Shown here in pieces: positions 6,063 to 11,978 of a stretch of 16,406 bases of DNA (position 1 is its first letter; each line of letters opens with the position of its first letter). Where the stretch lies: positions 1 to 16,406 of the forward strand of contig DROE01000045.1 in the NCBI GenBank assembly GCA_011322005.1. The letters are read 5' to 3'. The notes under the pieces are model-generated. The model was not told the DNA's origin. It made no database searches and worked only from the letters and a program-made list of their open reading frames with translations. Made by a program: the position numbers and the translations under genes. Source of the DNA: Devosia sp. (GTDB lineage: Bacteria; Pseudomonadota; Alphaproteobacteria; Rhizobiales; Devosiaceae).

Positions 6063-8741
6063 GTGACACAAAAATCCTTGAACAGCTTTAACGCAAAACA
6101 GAACCTTGAGGTGAATGGCAGGAGCTATAAGTATTTTTCTCTGGCGGAAGCGGAAAAAAACGGGCTTTCGGGCATTTCCAGATTACCAAACTCCCTCAAG
6201 GTGGTGCTGGAAAACCTGTTGCGGTTCGAAGACGGTCTTACGGTTACCCGTGATGACATACTTGCCTTTTCAGACTGGGTGGAAAAACGCTCGTCAAACC
6301 AGGAAATCGCGTTTCGTCCCGCGCGGGTTCTGATGCAGGACTTTACCGGCGTTCCTGCGGTTGTGGACCTGGCTGCGATGCGCGAGGCTACTGTGGCGTT
6401 GGGTGCCGACCCGCAAAAAATCAATCCGCTGGTGCCGGTTGATCTTGTCATTGACCATTCGGTTATGGTGGATCAGTTTGGCAATGCCGAGGCTTTTGCA
6501 CGCAACGTAGAGCTGGAATATCAACGTAATGGCGAGCGTTATGAATTCCTGCGCTGGGGTCAGTCGGCGTTTGATAATTTCTCTGTGGTGCCACCGGGCA
6601 CCGGCATCTGCCATCAGGTGAACCTTGAATATCTGGCCAAGACCGTGTGGACCCGTGAGGTCGGGGAAGAAACCCTTGCCTACCCGGATACGCTGGTGGG
6701 TACCGACAGTCATACCACGATGGTCAACGGTCTTGCCGTGCTGGGCTGGGGGGTCGGGGGAATTGAAGCGGAAGCGGCAATGCTGGGCCAGCCAGTCACC
6801 ATGCTCATTCCCGAAGTTGTCGGTTTCAGGTTGACCGGGGAGGTGGCACAAGGGGTCACCGCAACAGATGTGGTGCTCAGCGTCGTTGAAATGCTGCGCA
6901 AGCATGGGGTTGTGGGCAAGTTCGTGGAATTTTTCGGACCCGGCCTTGATAACCTGTCGCTGGAGGATGTTGCAACCATCGCCAATATGGCGCCGGAATA
7001 CGGGGCGACATGCGGCTTCTTTTCGGTTGATGAAGGTACGCTGGGCTACCTGCGGACCACTGGGCGCGACGAGGATAGGGTGGCGCTGGTCGAAGCTTAC
7101 GCAAAAGCGCAAGGCATGTTCAGGGACACCGGGGCACCGGAACCGGTTTTTACCAGTACGGTTGAGCTCGACCTTGGAGATGTGGTGCCCTGTATTGCCG
7201 GACCCAAGCGCCCCCAGGACCGTATCGCGCTGAGTGATGCCAGCAAAAAATTCGCCGCCTCGCTTGCAAGGGAGTTTGCCAAATCCGACAATCCACAGGT
7301 TGCGGTCAAGGGCGCGGACTATTCCATCACCCATGGCGATGTGGTGATTGCGGCGATCACATCGTGCACCAACACGTCCAATCCATCGGTGCTGATAGCT
7401 GCCGGACTGGTGGCGCGCAAGGCGCGGGAGTTGGGCCTTGAGGTCAAGCCGTGGGTCAAGACCTCGCTGGCGCCGGGCAGCCAGGTCGTGACCGACTATC
7501 TCAATGCCACCGGTTTACAGGATGACCTGGACGCACTTGGCTTTAATCTGGTGGGTTATGGCTGCACCACATGCATCGGCAATTCCGGCCCCCTGGACCC
7601 GGAAATCTCCGAGGCCATCAAGGAGGGTGACCTGGTGGCCTGTTCGGTTCTTTCAGGCAATCGCAATTTTGAGGGGCGGGTCAACCCGGATGTGAAAGCC
7701 AACTATCTGGCTTCGCCCCCGCTTGTGGTGGCCTATGCGCTTCTTGGAAAAATGGATGTTGATATCACGCGTGAACCCCTGGGAACCGGAAAGAACGGCC
7801 AGCCCGTCTATCTGAAGGACCTTTGGCCCGGCAACGCTGAAATCAGTGATTTTGTCCGACAGGCCGTTACCCCTGACATGTTCAGGAAGCGCTATGGGGA
7901 TGTGTTCAAGGGCGATAAAAACTGGCAGGGCATCAAGGTTACCGGCGGGGAAACCTATAACTGGAACCCGGCCTCCACCTATGTTCAGCTCCCGCCCTAT
8001 TTCAAGGGGATGGCTATGGAGCCAGAGCCGGTTGGAGACATTGTGAAAGCCAGAATACTGGGTCTGTTTGGCGATTCCATTACGACCGACCATATTTCTC
8101 CCGCCGGCTCCTTCAAGGTTGATACTCCGGCGGGCCGCTATCTGAGAGATGGCCAGGTTGCGCCCAAAGACTTTAATTCCTTCGGTGCACGCCGGGGCAA
8201 CCATCAGGTGATGATGCGGGGCACGTTTGCCAACATCCGCATCAAAAACCAGATGTTGAGCGGAGTTGAGGGAGGTTTTACCCGGGGGCCAGATGGCAAC
8301 GAAATGGCGATTTACGATGCGGCAATGGCCTATAAGGAATCCGGCACGCCACTGGTCATATTAGCGGGCAAGGAATATGGCACGGGGTCATCTCGTGACT
8401 GGGCAGCCAAGGGTACTCTGCTGCTCGGGGTCCGGGCGGTGATTGTTGAGAGCTTTGAACGTATCCATCGCTCCAACCTTATCGGCATGGGTGTACTGCC
8501 CTTGCAGTTTGTTGACGGGCAGAGCTGGCGTGGCCTTGGACTGGATGGCAGCGAAGAGGTGAGTATCGGCAATATCTCCTCTATCACGCCGCGCTGCGAT
8601 GTGCATGTGGATATCTCCATGGCCGATGGTTCAACAAATTCGATTAAAACCCTGTGCCGCATCGATACCGAGATTGAGCTGGATTATTATCGCAATGGCG
8701 GCATCTTGCAGTATGTGTTGCGCAATCTGGTGGCAGGATAA
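6063..8741 (+). CDS. acnA: aconitate hydratase AcnA
   Basis: [4Fe-4S] aconitase of the TCA cycle, interconverting citrate and isocitrate through cis-aconitate; AcnA/IRP1 type. From the GTG at 6063 the protein is 892 residues, close to E. coli AcnA. The three cluster cysteines fall at residue 435 (SCTNTSN) and at 501 and 504 (GCTTCIGNSG). Other active-site blocks are present: VGTDSHTTMVNGL, GDSITTDHISPAG, and YGTGSSRDWAAKG in the C-terminal swivel domain. The frame stays open upstream to about 5916, but that 49-codon extension (Cys/Arg/Pro-rich, starting TTG) does not look like aconitase and crosses the divergent promoter region. The GTG has an AGGCGG ribosome binding site at 6050-6055, 7 bp upstream. 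It is divergent from ccmA, and the DUF1223 gene follows 91 bp later. Confidence 0.97.
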   Translation: MTQKSLNSFNAKQNLEVNGRSYKYFSLAEAEKNGLSGISRLPNSLKVVLENLLRFEDGLTVTRDDILAFSDWVEKRSSNQEIAFRPARVLMQDFTGVPAVVDLAAMREATVALGADPQKINPLVPVDLVIDHSVMVDQFGNAEAFARNVELEYQRNGERYEFLRWGQSAFDNFSVVPPGTGICHQVNLEYLAKTVWTREVGEETLAYPDTLVGTDSHTTMVNGLAVLGWGVGGIEAEAAMLGQPVTMLIPEVVGFRLTGEVAQGVTATDVVLSVVEMLRKHGVVGKFVEFFGPGLDNLSLEDVATIANMAPEYGATCGFFSVDEGTLGYLRTTGRDEDRVALVEAYAKAQGMFRDTGAPEPVFTSTVELDLGDVVPCIAGPKRPQDRIALSDASKKFAASLAREFAKSDNPQVAVKGADYSITHGDVVIAAITSCTNTSNPSVLIAAGLVARKARELGLEVKPWVKTSLAPGSQVVTDYLNATGLQDDLDALGFNLVGYGCTTCIGNSGPLDPEISEAIKEGDLVACSVLSGNRNFEGRVNPDVKANYLASPPLVVAYALLGKMDVDITREPLGTGKNGQPVYLKDLWPGNAEISDFVRQAVTPDMFRKRYGDVFKGDKNWQGIKVTGGETYNWNPASTYVQLPPYFKGMAMEPEPVGDIVKARILGLFGDSITTDHISPAGSFKVDTPAGRYLRDGQVAPKDFNSFGARRGNHQVMMRGTFANIRIKNQMLSGVEGGFTRGPDGNEMAIYDAAMAYKESGTPLVILAGKEYGTGSSRDWAAKGTLLLGVRAVIVESFERIHRSNLIGMGVLPLQFVDGQSWRGLGLDGSEEVSIGNISSITPRCDVHVDISMADGSTNSIKTLCRIDTEIELDYYRNGGILQYVLRNLVAG

Positions 8742-8783
8742 GCGAACGGGAAAAAGGTCAAGGGAGGGTCGGGCCCAAGGCTT

Positions 8784-8799
8784 CACCTCAATTTGAGTG
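8784..8799. promoter_or_regulatory. small inverted repeat between acnA and the DUF1223 gene
   Basis: CTCAA-T-TTGAG (8787-8797), flanked by CA and TG that extend the symmetry across a one-base bulge. It sits about 36 bp before the DUF1223 start. There is no T-run after it, so it is not a good intrinsic terminator. It could be an operator or chance; nothing else recognisable is in the 91-bp gap. Confidence 0.2.
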
Positions 8800-8832
8800 G
8801 CAGTTTACGATAGGGGAGACTAGAACTTCAGA

Positions 8833-9591
8833 ATGATTTTTTGCTCCCTCAAGAGTATTTCTCGCGCGATACTTGTTGCTGCTGCGGCGTCGCCTCTGGC
8901 CTGGTGGGCTGTGGGGGGAAGTATTGGTGAAGAAATTCGTACCTCTCCCAACGCAGTGGTTGAACTGTTCACCAGCCAGGGCTGCGCATCGTGCCCGCCT
9001 GCGGACGAACTGCTGGGCGAATTGAGCGCCCGGCGCAATGTGGTGGCTCTGGCCTATCATGTGGATTACTGGGATTATATCGGCTGGGCTGATACATTTG
9101 CGGATCCGGCCTATTCGGATTTGCAGCGCTCTTATGCGAGCAGCTGGGGCAAAAGCCGGATATATACACCGCAGTTGATCATCAATGGCACAAGGGGGCT
9201 GGTAGGTTCGCGGCGGGCTGAGATTGAAGAAGCCCTGAGCGAAGCCGAACTGCCGCTCGAGGTCGGTCTGATTTATGCGGATGGAGTTCTTGCGGTCAGA
9301 ATCGGAGGTAATGAAGACTATCCAGAATCCTCCATCTGGCTGGTTACTTACCGCTCTGAGGCTGATGTGGATATCAGCCGGGGCGAAAACCGGGGACACT
9401 CCATTACTTATGTACAGATTGTGACGTCGCGGCAGGTGCTGGGCATGTGGGAACCAAAGCAGGGGGCGGCGCTTCGTTTGCCGCTTTCCGATGTTTTAAG
9501 CGGAGAGAGTGACGGGGTGGCCATTGTGGTTCAGCAACAAAAGGACGGGCTGCCGGGACCAATCATCGGCGCTGCGCTGTTTGAAATGTAG
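8833..9591 (+). CDS. DUF1223 family exported protein, thioredoxin-like
   Basis: Member of the uncharacterised DUF1223 family, recognised from VVELFTSQGCASCPPADELL and HVDYWDYIGW (76-85). The 252 residues begin with a signal-type sequence (basic start, then AILVAAAASPLAWWAVGG), so the protein is probably exported or membrane-anchored. Cys51 and Cys54 form a CASC pair at the position of a thioredoxin active site, suggesting a redox-active fold; that is inference. An in-frame TAG at 8821 makes the ATG at 8833 the first possible start. The only purine-rich site, AGGGGAG at 8812-8818, is 14 bp away, longer than usual. It lies just downstream of acnA, an arrangement I associate with Hyphomicrobiales. 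The actual function is unknown. Confidence 0.88.
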   Translation: MIFCSLKSISRAILVAAAASPLAWWAVGGSIGEEIRTSPNAVVELFTSQGCASCPPADELLGELSARRNVVALAYHVDYWDYIGWADTFADPAYSDLQRSYASSWGKSRIYTPQLIINGTRGLVGSRRAEIEEALSEAELPLEVGLIYADGVLAVRIGGNEDYPESSIWLVTYRSEADVDISRGENRGHSITYVQIVTSRQVLGMWEPKQGAALRLPLSDVLSGESDGVAIVVQQQKDGLPGPIIGAALFEM

Positions 9592-9615
9592 CCCCGCGGG
9601 TGCAAATTTCACCGG

Positions 9616-9629
9616 CACAACCCGTTGTG
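9616..9629. promoter_or_regulatory. perfect 14-bp dyad, operator-like
   Basis: CACAACCCGTTGTG: 6-bp arms around CC. It lies 33 bp upstream of the putative -35 at 9663, a position suited to an activator site. It could instead be a terminator stem for the preceding gene, but no T-run follows. The function is inferred only. Confidence 0.3.
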
Positions 9630-9662
9630 AAGAGAGATGGTTGCAGTTTTGCCAGAATTTAG

Positions 9663-9692
9663 TTGAAAATTTGTTCGATTGTACCTTATAGC
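9663..9692 (+). promoter_or_regulatory. candidate sigma-70 type promoter
   Basis: TTGAAA (9663-9668; 5 of 6 to the -35 consensus), an 18-bp spacer and TATAGC (9687-9692; 4 of 6 to the -10). Predicted transcription start is around 9698-9700, immediately before a strong hairpin. It could drive a separate small RNA or a 230-nt leader of the DUF2794 gene. Confidence 0.45.
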
Positions 9693-9697
9693 ACAGG

Positions 9698-9811
9698 GGG
9701 TGGCCGGCTCATTGGGCGTCATGGTTTGGGGGCTCTTTCGGCCCACGAGCCGGCCTCTGGAGGCTATGGTTGGTTTCTAGGAACCCAATCTGGCGCAAGA
9801 AGGGAATTTTT
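9698..9811 (+). ncRNA. candidate structured RNA (small RNA or long leader of the DUF2794 gene)
   Basis: Hairpin 1: GGCCGGCTC (9702-9710) pairs perfectly with GAGCCGGCC (9747-9755). An inner helix TGGGC/GCCCA (9713-9717 with 9741-9745) extends the stem to 14 pairs with a small internal loop. The 3' arm can instead join a competing small stem, GCCT/AGGC (9753-9756 with 9761-9764). Hairpin 2: GGTTGG-T-TTC, loop TAG, GAA-C-CCAATC (9768-9790). A T5 run ends at 9811, but no stem directly precedes it, so the 3' end is uncertain. I compared it from memory with 4.5S, 6S, tmRNA and RNase P RNA and saw none of their hallmarks. A 19-codon ORF (9721-9780) runs through both hairpins. Structure is seen; function is not known. 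Confidence 0.35.
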
Positions 9812-9928
9812 GTGACAGAATTGGGATGATTTCTTGAACCCGCTGCCTCATTTTTTCTCAATGCTCTTGATCTGCCTGATAAATCCCGCAATCATAATCC
9901 TCCGGGTCCGGGCGGAACGAGTTGCATA

Positions 9929-10327
9929 ATGAGCGAATCCTTGCGAAGCGAAGGCGGTGAAGAGCGCTCTCTTATCTGTTTGTCCGGAGCGCAAAGCCCG
10001 GGCGCCGCAAATCGGTTCAACAACTCGGTTGAGCGCGTCAGTTTCAGTCGCGATGAATTGAGAAGTCTGCTCAATCTCTACGGGCGCAACGTATCAACCG
10101 GTGCCTGGTGCGATTACGCGATGGATTTCCTGTATGACCGGGCCTTGTTCTCAATCTATCGGGCCAATTCCTCTCACGCCCTCTATACAATCGAAAAACG
10201 CCCATCATTGCGCAACAAACAGGGGCAGTATCTGGTGGTAAACCGGCAAGGGCGCGTGCTGAAGCGCGGCCATGGCCTGGAGCGGGTGCTCAGGGTTCTG
10301 GATCCCGGATTTGCGCTGGTGAAATAG
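9929..10327 (+). CDS. DUF2794 domain-containing protein
   Basis: Small cytoplasmic protein of a conserved, uncharacterised alphaproteobacterial family. The 132 residues have a variable, low-complexity N-terminus (about 1-35) followed by the conserved block: VSFSRDELRSLLNLYGRNVSTG, WCDYAMDFLYDRALFSIYR, LYTIEKRP and QGQYLVVNRQGRVLKRGH. There is no signal peptide or membrane segment. The ATG at 9929 has a modest upstream GGCGGAACGAG stretch. The gene converges with the GNAT gene, 15 bp between stop codons. Family recognition is from memory of the motif pattern; no biochemical role is known to me. Confidence 0.85.
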   Translation: MSESLRSEGGEERSLICLSGAQSPGAANRFNNSVERVSFSRDELRSLLNLYGRNVSTGAWCDYAMDFLYDRALFSIYRANSSHALYTIEKRPSLRNKQGQYLVVNRQGRVLKRGHGLERVLRVLDPGFALVK

Positions 10328-10342
10328 GGTGGTGGCGCGCAC

Positions 10343-10852
10343 TCACAGTTTGAGCTGCATATGCACAATTGAATGCCACTTGTTGAACTTGAAGCCCAGT
10401 TCCGGAAACTCCCCCAGAACCTGAAAGCCGAATTTCTTGTGCAGGGCGATGGAGCCTTGTGCATCCCCGGTGATGATGGCGATCATCTGGTTGAAACCGA
10501 ACACGCGCGCCTGATGCAGCAGTTTCTCCATCAATAAACTGCCCAATCCCTGTCCGCACGCATCGGGGGCGATATAGATGGCATTCTCGCAGGTAAAACG
10601 ATAGGCGGGGCGTGTGCGGTAGGTTGAAGCATAGGCGTAACCGAGCACCCCGCGGGGGCCAGAGGCGACAATCAGAGGGTGTCCGGTCTGTTGCAGAGCA
10701 TCAAGTTTTTGCGCCATCTGCGTTTCCCCGGGGGCCTCAAGATCGAAGGTTACCGCAGAGGTCTGCACATAATGGGCATAAATTCTGGAGATTGGCCCGG
10801 CGTCCGCTGGTTGATAGGGGCGCAGGGAAATCTTTTCGGCTGGATTGGACAT
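10343..10852 (-). CDS. GNAT family N-acetyltransferase, phosphinothricin acetyltransferase-like
   Basis: Acetyl-CoA dependent N-acetyltransferase of the Pat/MnaT-like branch of GNAT. In this branch substrates are often methionine sulfoximine/sulfone-type amino acids; the substrate here is inferred. From the ATG at 10852 it is 169 residues, the usual length. Motifs are IYAHYVQTSAVTFDLEAP near the N-terminus, GYAYASTYRTRPAYRFTCENAIYI, the acetyl-CoA loop CGQGLG (99-104), and LHKKFGFQVLGEFPELGFKFNKWHSIVHMQ at the C-terminus, all typical of the branch. The frame extends 13 codons further to a TTG at 10891, but this adds a hydrophobic leader overlapping a hairpin and is not favoured. It lies 76 bp downstream of the BI-1 gene on the same strand, so they may be co-transcribed. 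Confidence 0.88.
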   Translation of the reverse strand: MSNPAEKISLRPYQPADAGPISRIYAHYVQTSAVTFDLEAPGETQMAQKLDALQQTGHPLIVASGPRGVLGYAYASTYRTRPAYRFTCENAIYIAPDACGQGLGSLLMEKLLHQARVFGFNQMIAIITGDAQGSIALHKKFGFQVLGEFPELGFKFNKWHSIVHMQLKL

Positions 10853-10870
10853 CGGCACACTCGACAAGAT

Positions 10871-10903
10871 AAGGGCCGCGATCCATAACAAACCGCAGCC
10901 CTT
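10871..10903 (-). other. hairpin between the BI-1 and GNAT genes
   Basis: AAGGGC (10871-10876) pairs with GCCCTT (10898-10903), and after a C/A mismatch GCG (10878-10880) pairs with CGC (10894-10896), leaving a 13-nt loop. It occupies the 76-bp gap between two same-strand genes. On the minus strand only ATCTTG follows, so it is a poor intrinsic terminator. It could be a processing or partial-termination element that lowers GNAT expression relative to BI-1. Confidence 0.35.
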
Positions 10904-10928
10904 TGTAACTCAATAGGTATTTTCCCAC

Positions 10929-11654
10929 CTAGTTGCGATTGCCGAACAGGCGCAGCAGCATCAGGAACAGGTTGATGAAATCCAGATAAAGGGTCAAAGC
11001 GCCCATGATGGCCTTTTTGCCCGCCACTTCCGAACCATCAATTTCGTCATAGATTTCCTTGATCTTCTGGGTGTCATAGGCGGTCAGGCCGACAAAAATC
11101 AACACACCGAGCACCGAAATGCCAAAGGCCAGCGCCGAAGACTGCAGGAAGATATTGACCACCATGGCGATGATAATGCCGATCAGGCCCATCATCAGGA
11201 ACGAACCCATGGCCGTCAAATCCCGCTTGGTTGTGTAGCCGTAGAGGCTCATCGTGCCGAATGTGGCCGCAGTGATGAAGAACACGCGGGCAATGGAAGT
11301 GCCGGTATAGATGAAGAATATTGACGACAGGGATATGCCCATTACCGTGGCAAAACCCCAAAACACCGCCTGGGCGGTAGCGAAACTCATTCTGTTGATG
11401 CCGAAGGAGAGTGCCAGCACGAAGGCAAAGGGAGACAGCATTACCACCCATTTCAGTGGCGAGACATAGACCGCCTCGAACACTGCGGGGTTGGAGACGC
11501 TCCACTGGGAGAAAAAGTAGGCGACCAGACCGGTGATGGCCAGGCCAATGCCCATATAGTTGTAGACCCGCAGCATGTGGGCGCGCAGACCCTCATCGAT
11601 TTGTGCGGTTACGTCCGTATGTACGTTTGTCGACTGACGGTCGAACTGTGCCAT
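10929..11654 (-). CDS. Bax inhibitor-1 (BI-1)/YccA family inner membrane protein
   Basis: Seven-helix membrane protein of the TMBIM/BI-1 family; bacterial relatives include YbhL, YccA and the calcium-leak protein YetJ. The 241 residues start with a polar N-terminus (about 1-28), then hydrophobic segments near 34-49, 66-85, 93-116, 120-138, 148-170, 174-192 and 215-236. The family block VGLTAYDTQKIKEIYDEI (about 188-206) is present; Asp194 there and Asp225 in LYLDFINLFLMLLRLFG are in the right places for the di-aspartyl sensor described for YetJ. That correspondence is inferred. A strong ribosome binding site, GAGAGGTT, lies about 8 nt ahead of the ATG. A candidate promoter and a long 5'-UTR hairpin lie upstream. 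The gene probably heads a two-gene unit with the GNAT gene. Confidence 0.92.
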   Translation of the reverse strand: MAQFDRQSTNVHTDVTAQIDEGLRAHMLRVYNYMGIGLAITGLVAYFFSQWSVSNPAVFEAVYVSPLKWVVMLSPFAFVLALSFGINRMSFATAQAVFWGFATVMGISLSSIFFIYTGTSIARVFFITAATFGTMSLYGYTTKRDLTAMGSFLMMGLIGIIIAMVVNIFLQSSALAFGISVLGVLIFVGLTAYDTQKIKEIYDEIDGSEVAGKKAIMGALTLYLDFINLFLMLLRLFGNRN

Positions 11655-11686
11655 AATCAGAACCTCTCAAATGACAACAAAATCCT

Positions 11687-11730
11687 CAGGCAAGGCCCCG
11701 GCACACCCCAAAAGGGGCGGGCCGTGCCTG
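11687..11730 (-). other. long hairpin in the BI-1 5' leader
   Basis: CAGGCA (11687-11692) pairs with TGCCTG (11725-11730); GGCCC (11694-11698) with GGGCC (11719-11723); and CCCC with GGGG (11706-11709 with 11714-11717) around an AAAA loop. That makes 15 pairs, with a one-base mismatch and an asymmetric internal loop. On the BI-1 transcript it would lie at the very 5' end, ending about 20 nt before the ribosome binding site. No U-run follows in either direction, so it is not an intrinsic terminator. Confidence 0.4.
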
Positions 11731-11743
11731 CCAATTCAGGTTC

Positions 11744-11772
11744 AATATGGCTATACGGGCGTGCAAGTTCAA
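11744..11772 (-). promoter_or_regulatory. candidate promoter of the BI-1 gene
   Basis: On the minus strand: TTGAAC (plus 11767-11772), a 17-bp spacer and CATATT (plus 11744-11749), each 4 of 6 to the sigma-70 consensus. The predicted start near 11737 places the 11687-11730 hairpin at the 5' end of the message. The -35 box overlaps the left arm of the CAAGTTC/GAACTTG inverted repeat (11764-11791), which could therefore be an operator. Confidence 0.35.
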
Positions 11773-11978
11773 GTGTTCCGGCTGGAACTTGTGCCGCTGC
11801 AGTTGAATTATGGCCTGTTTTGCCGGGACCGGTGCAAAACGGGTGGCCAGGCCGGCGCGTGCGTGCTGAAAATCCTGAATATGAACGCCATATGAACGGG
11901 CTGCTCAGGCTGCGATCATCGGTTGTGTGCCATATTCGGCGTCATCGGCAATGACAATGCCAGCGGGAGACCGGTACC

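Larger units (their letters stand above)
9592..9928. other. 337-bp non-coding region between the DUF1223 and DUF2794 genes
   Basis: No convincing protein gene. It holds a 14-bp dyad (9616-9629), a promoter-like sequence (9663-9692), two strong hairpins (9702-9755 and 9768-9790), a T5 run (9807-9811) and a -10-like CATAAT at 9893-9898 with no well-spaced -35, which might serve the DUF2794 gene. No intrinsic terminator is clear for the upstream gene, although CCCGCGGG at 9593-9600 directly follows the stop. The region is more structured than the other gaps in this window. Confidence 0.6.
11655..11978. other. 324-bp divergent intergenic region between the BI-1 and RTX genes
   Basis: No supported gene: the 74-codon plus-strand frame starting at 11671 has no family resemblance and begins inside the BI-1 leader. 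It holds the BI-1 ribosome binding site, a long hairpin (11687-11730), a BI-1 promoter candidate (11744-11772), a 7-bp inverted repeat CAAGTTC/GAACTTG (11764-11770 with 11785-11791) with an alternative GTTCC-GGCT-GGAAC hairpin inside it, and the RTX ribosome binding site GGGAGA (11965-11970). I could not find a convincing RTX promoter. Confidence 0.5.

Noticed and set aside
6294..7334. 346-codon minus-strand ORF inside acnA
   Set aside because: Shadow of a strongly conserved coding frame; its sequence is His/Arg-rich with no family resemblance.
8788..9399. 203-codon minus-strand ORF across the DUF1223 gene
   Set aside because: Overlaps a recognised family on the opposite strand and shows no domain of its own.
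9698..9811. 4.5S, 6S, tmRNA or tRNA gene in the structured region
   Set aside because: No SRP-type GGAAG loop context, no complementary 5'/3' ends as in 6S, no tRNA T-loop/acceptor pattern. Left as an unidentified structured RNA.
10853..10891. TTG start 13 codons upstream of the GNAT gene
   Set aside because: Adds a hydrophobic leader foreign to this cytoplasmic family and overlaps a hairpin; the ATG at 10852 gives the usual length.
11671..11895. 74-codon plus-strand ORF in the BI-1/RTX gap
   Set aside because: It begins within the BI-1 leader, runs over inverted repeats, and has no family resemblance or ribosome binding site.
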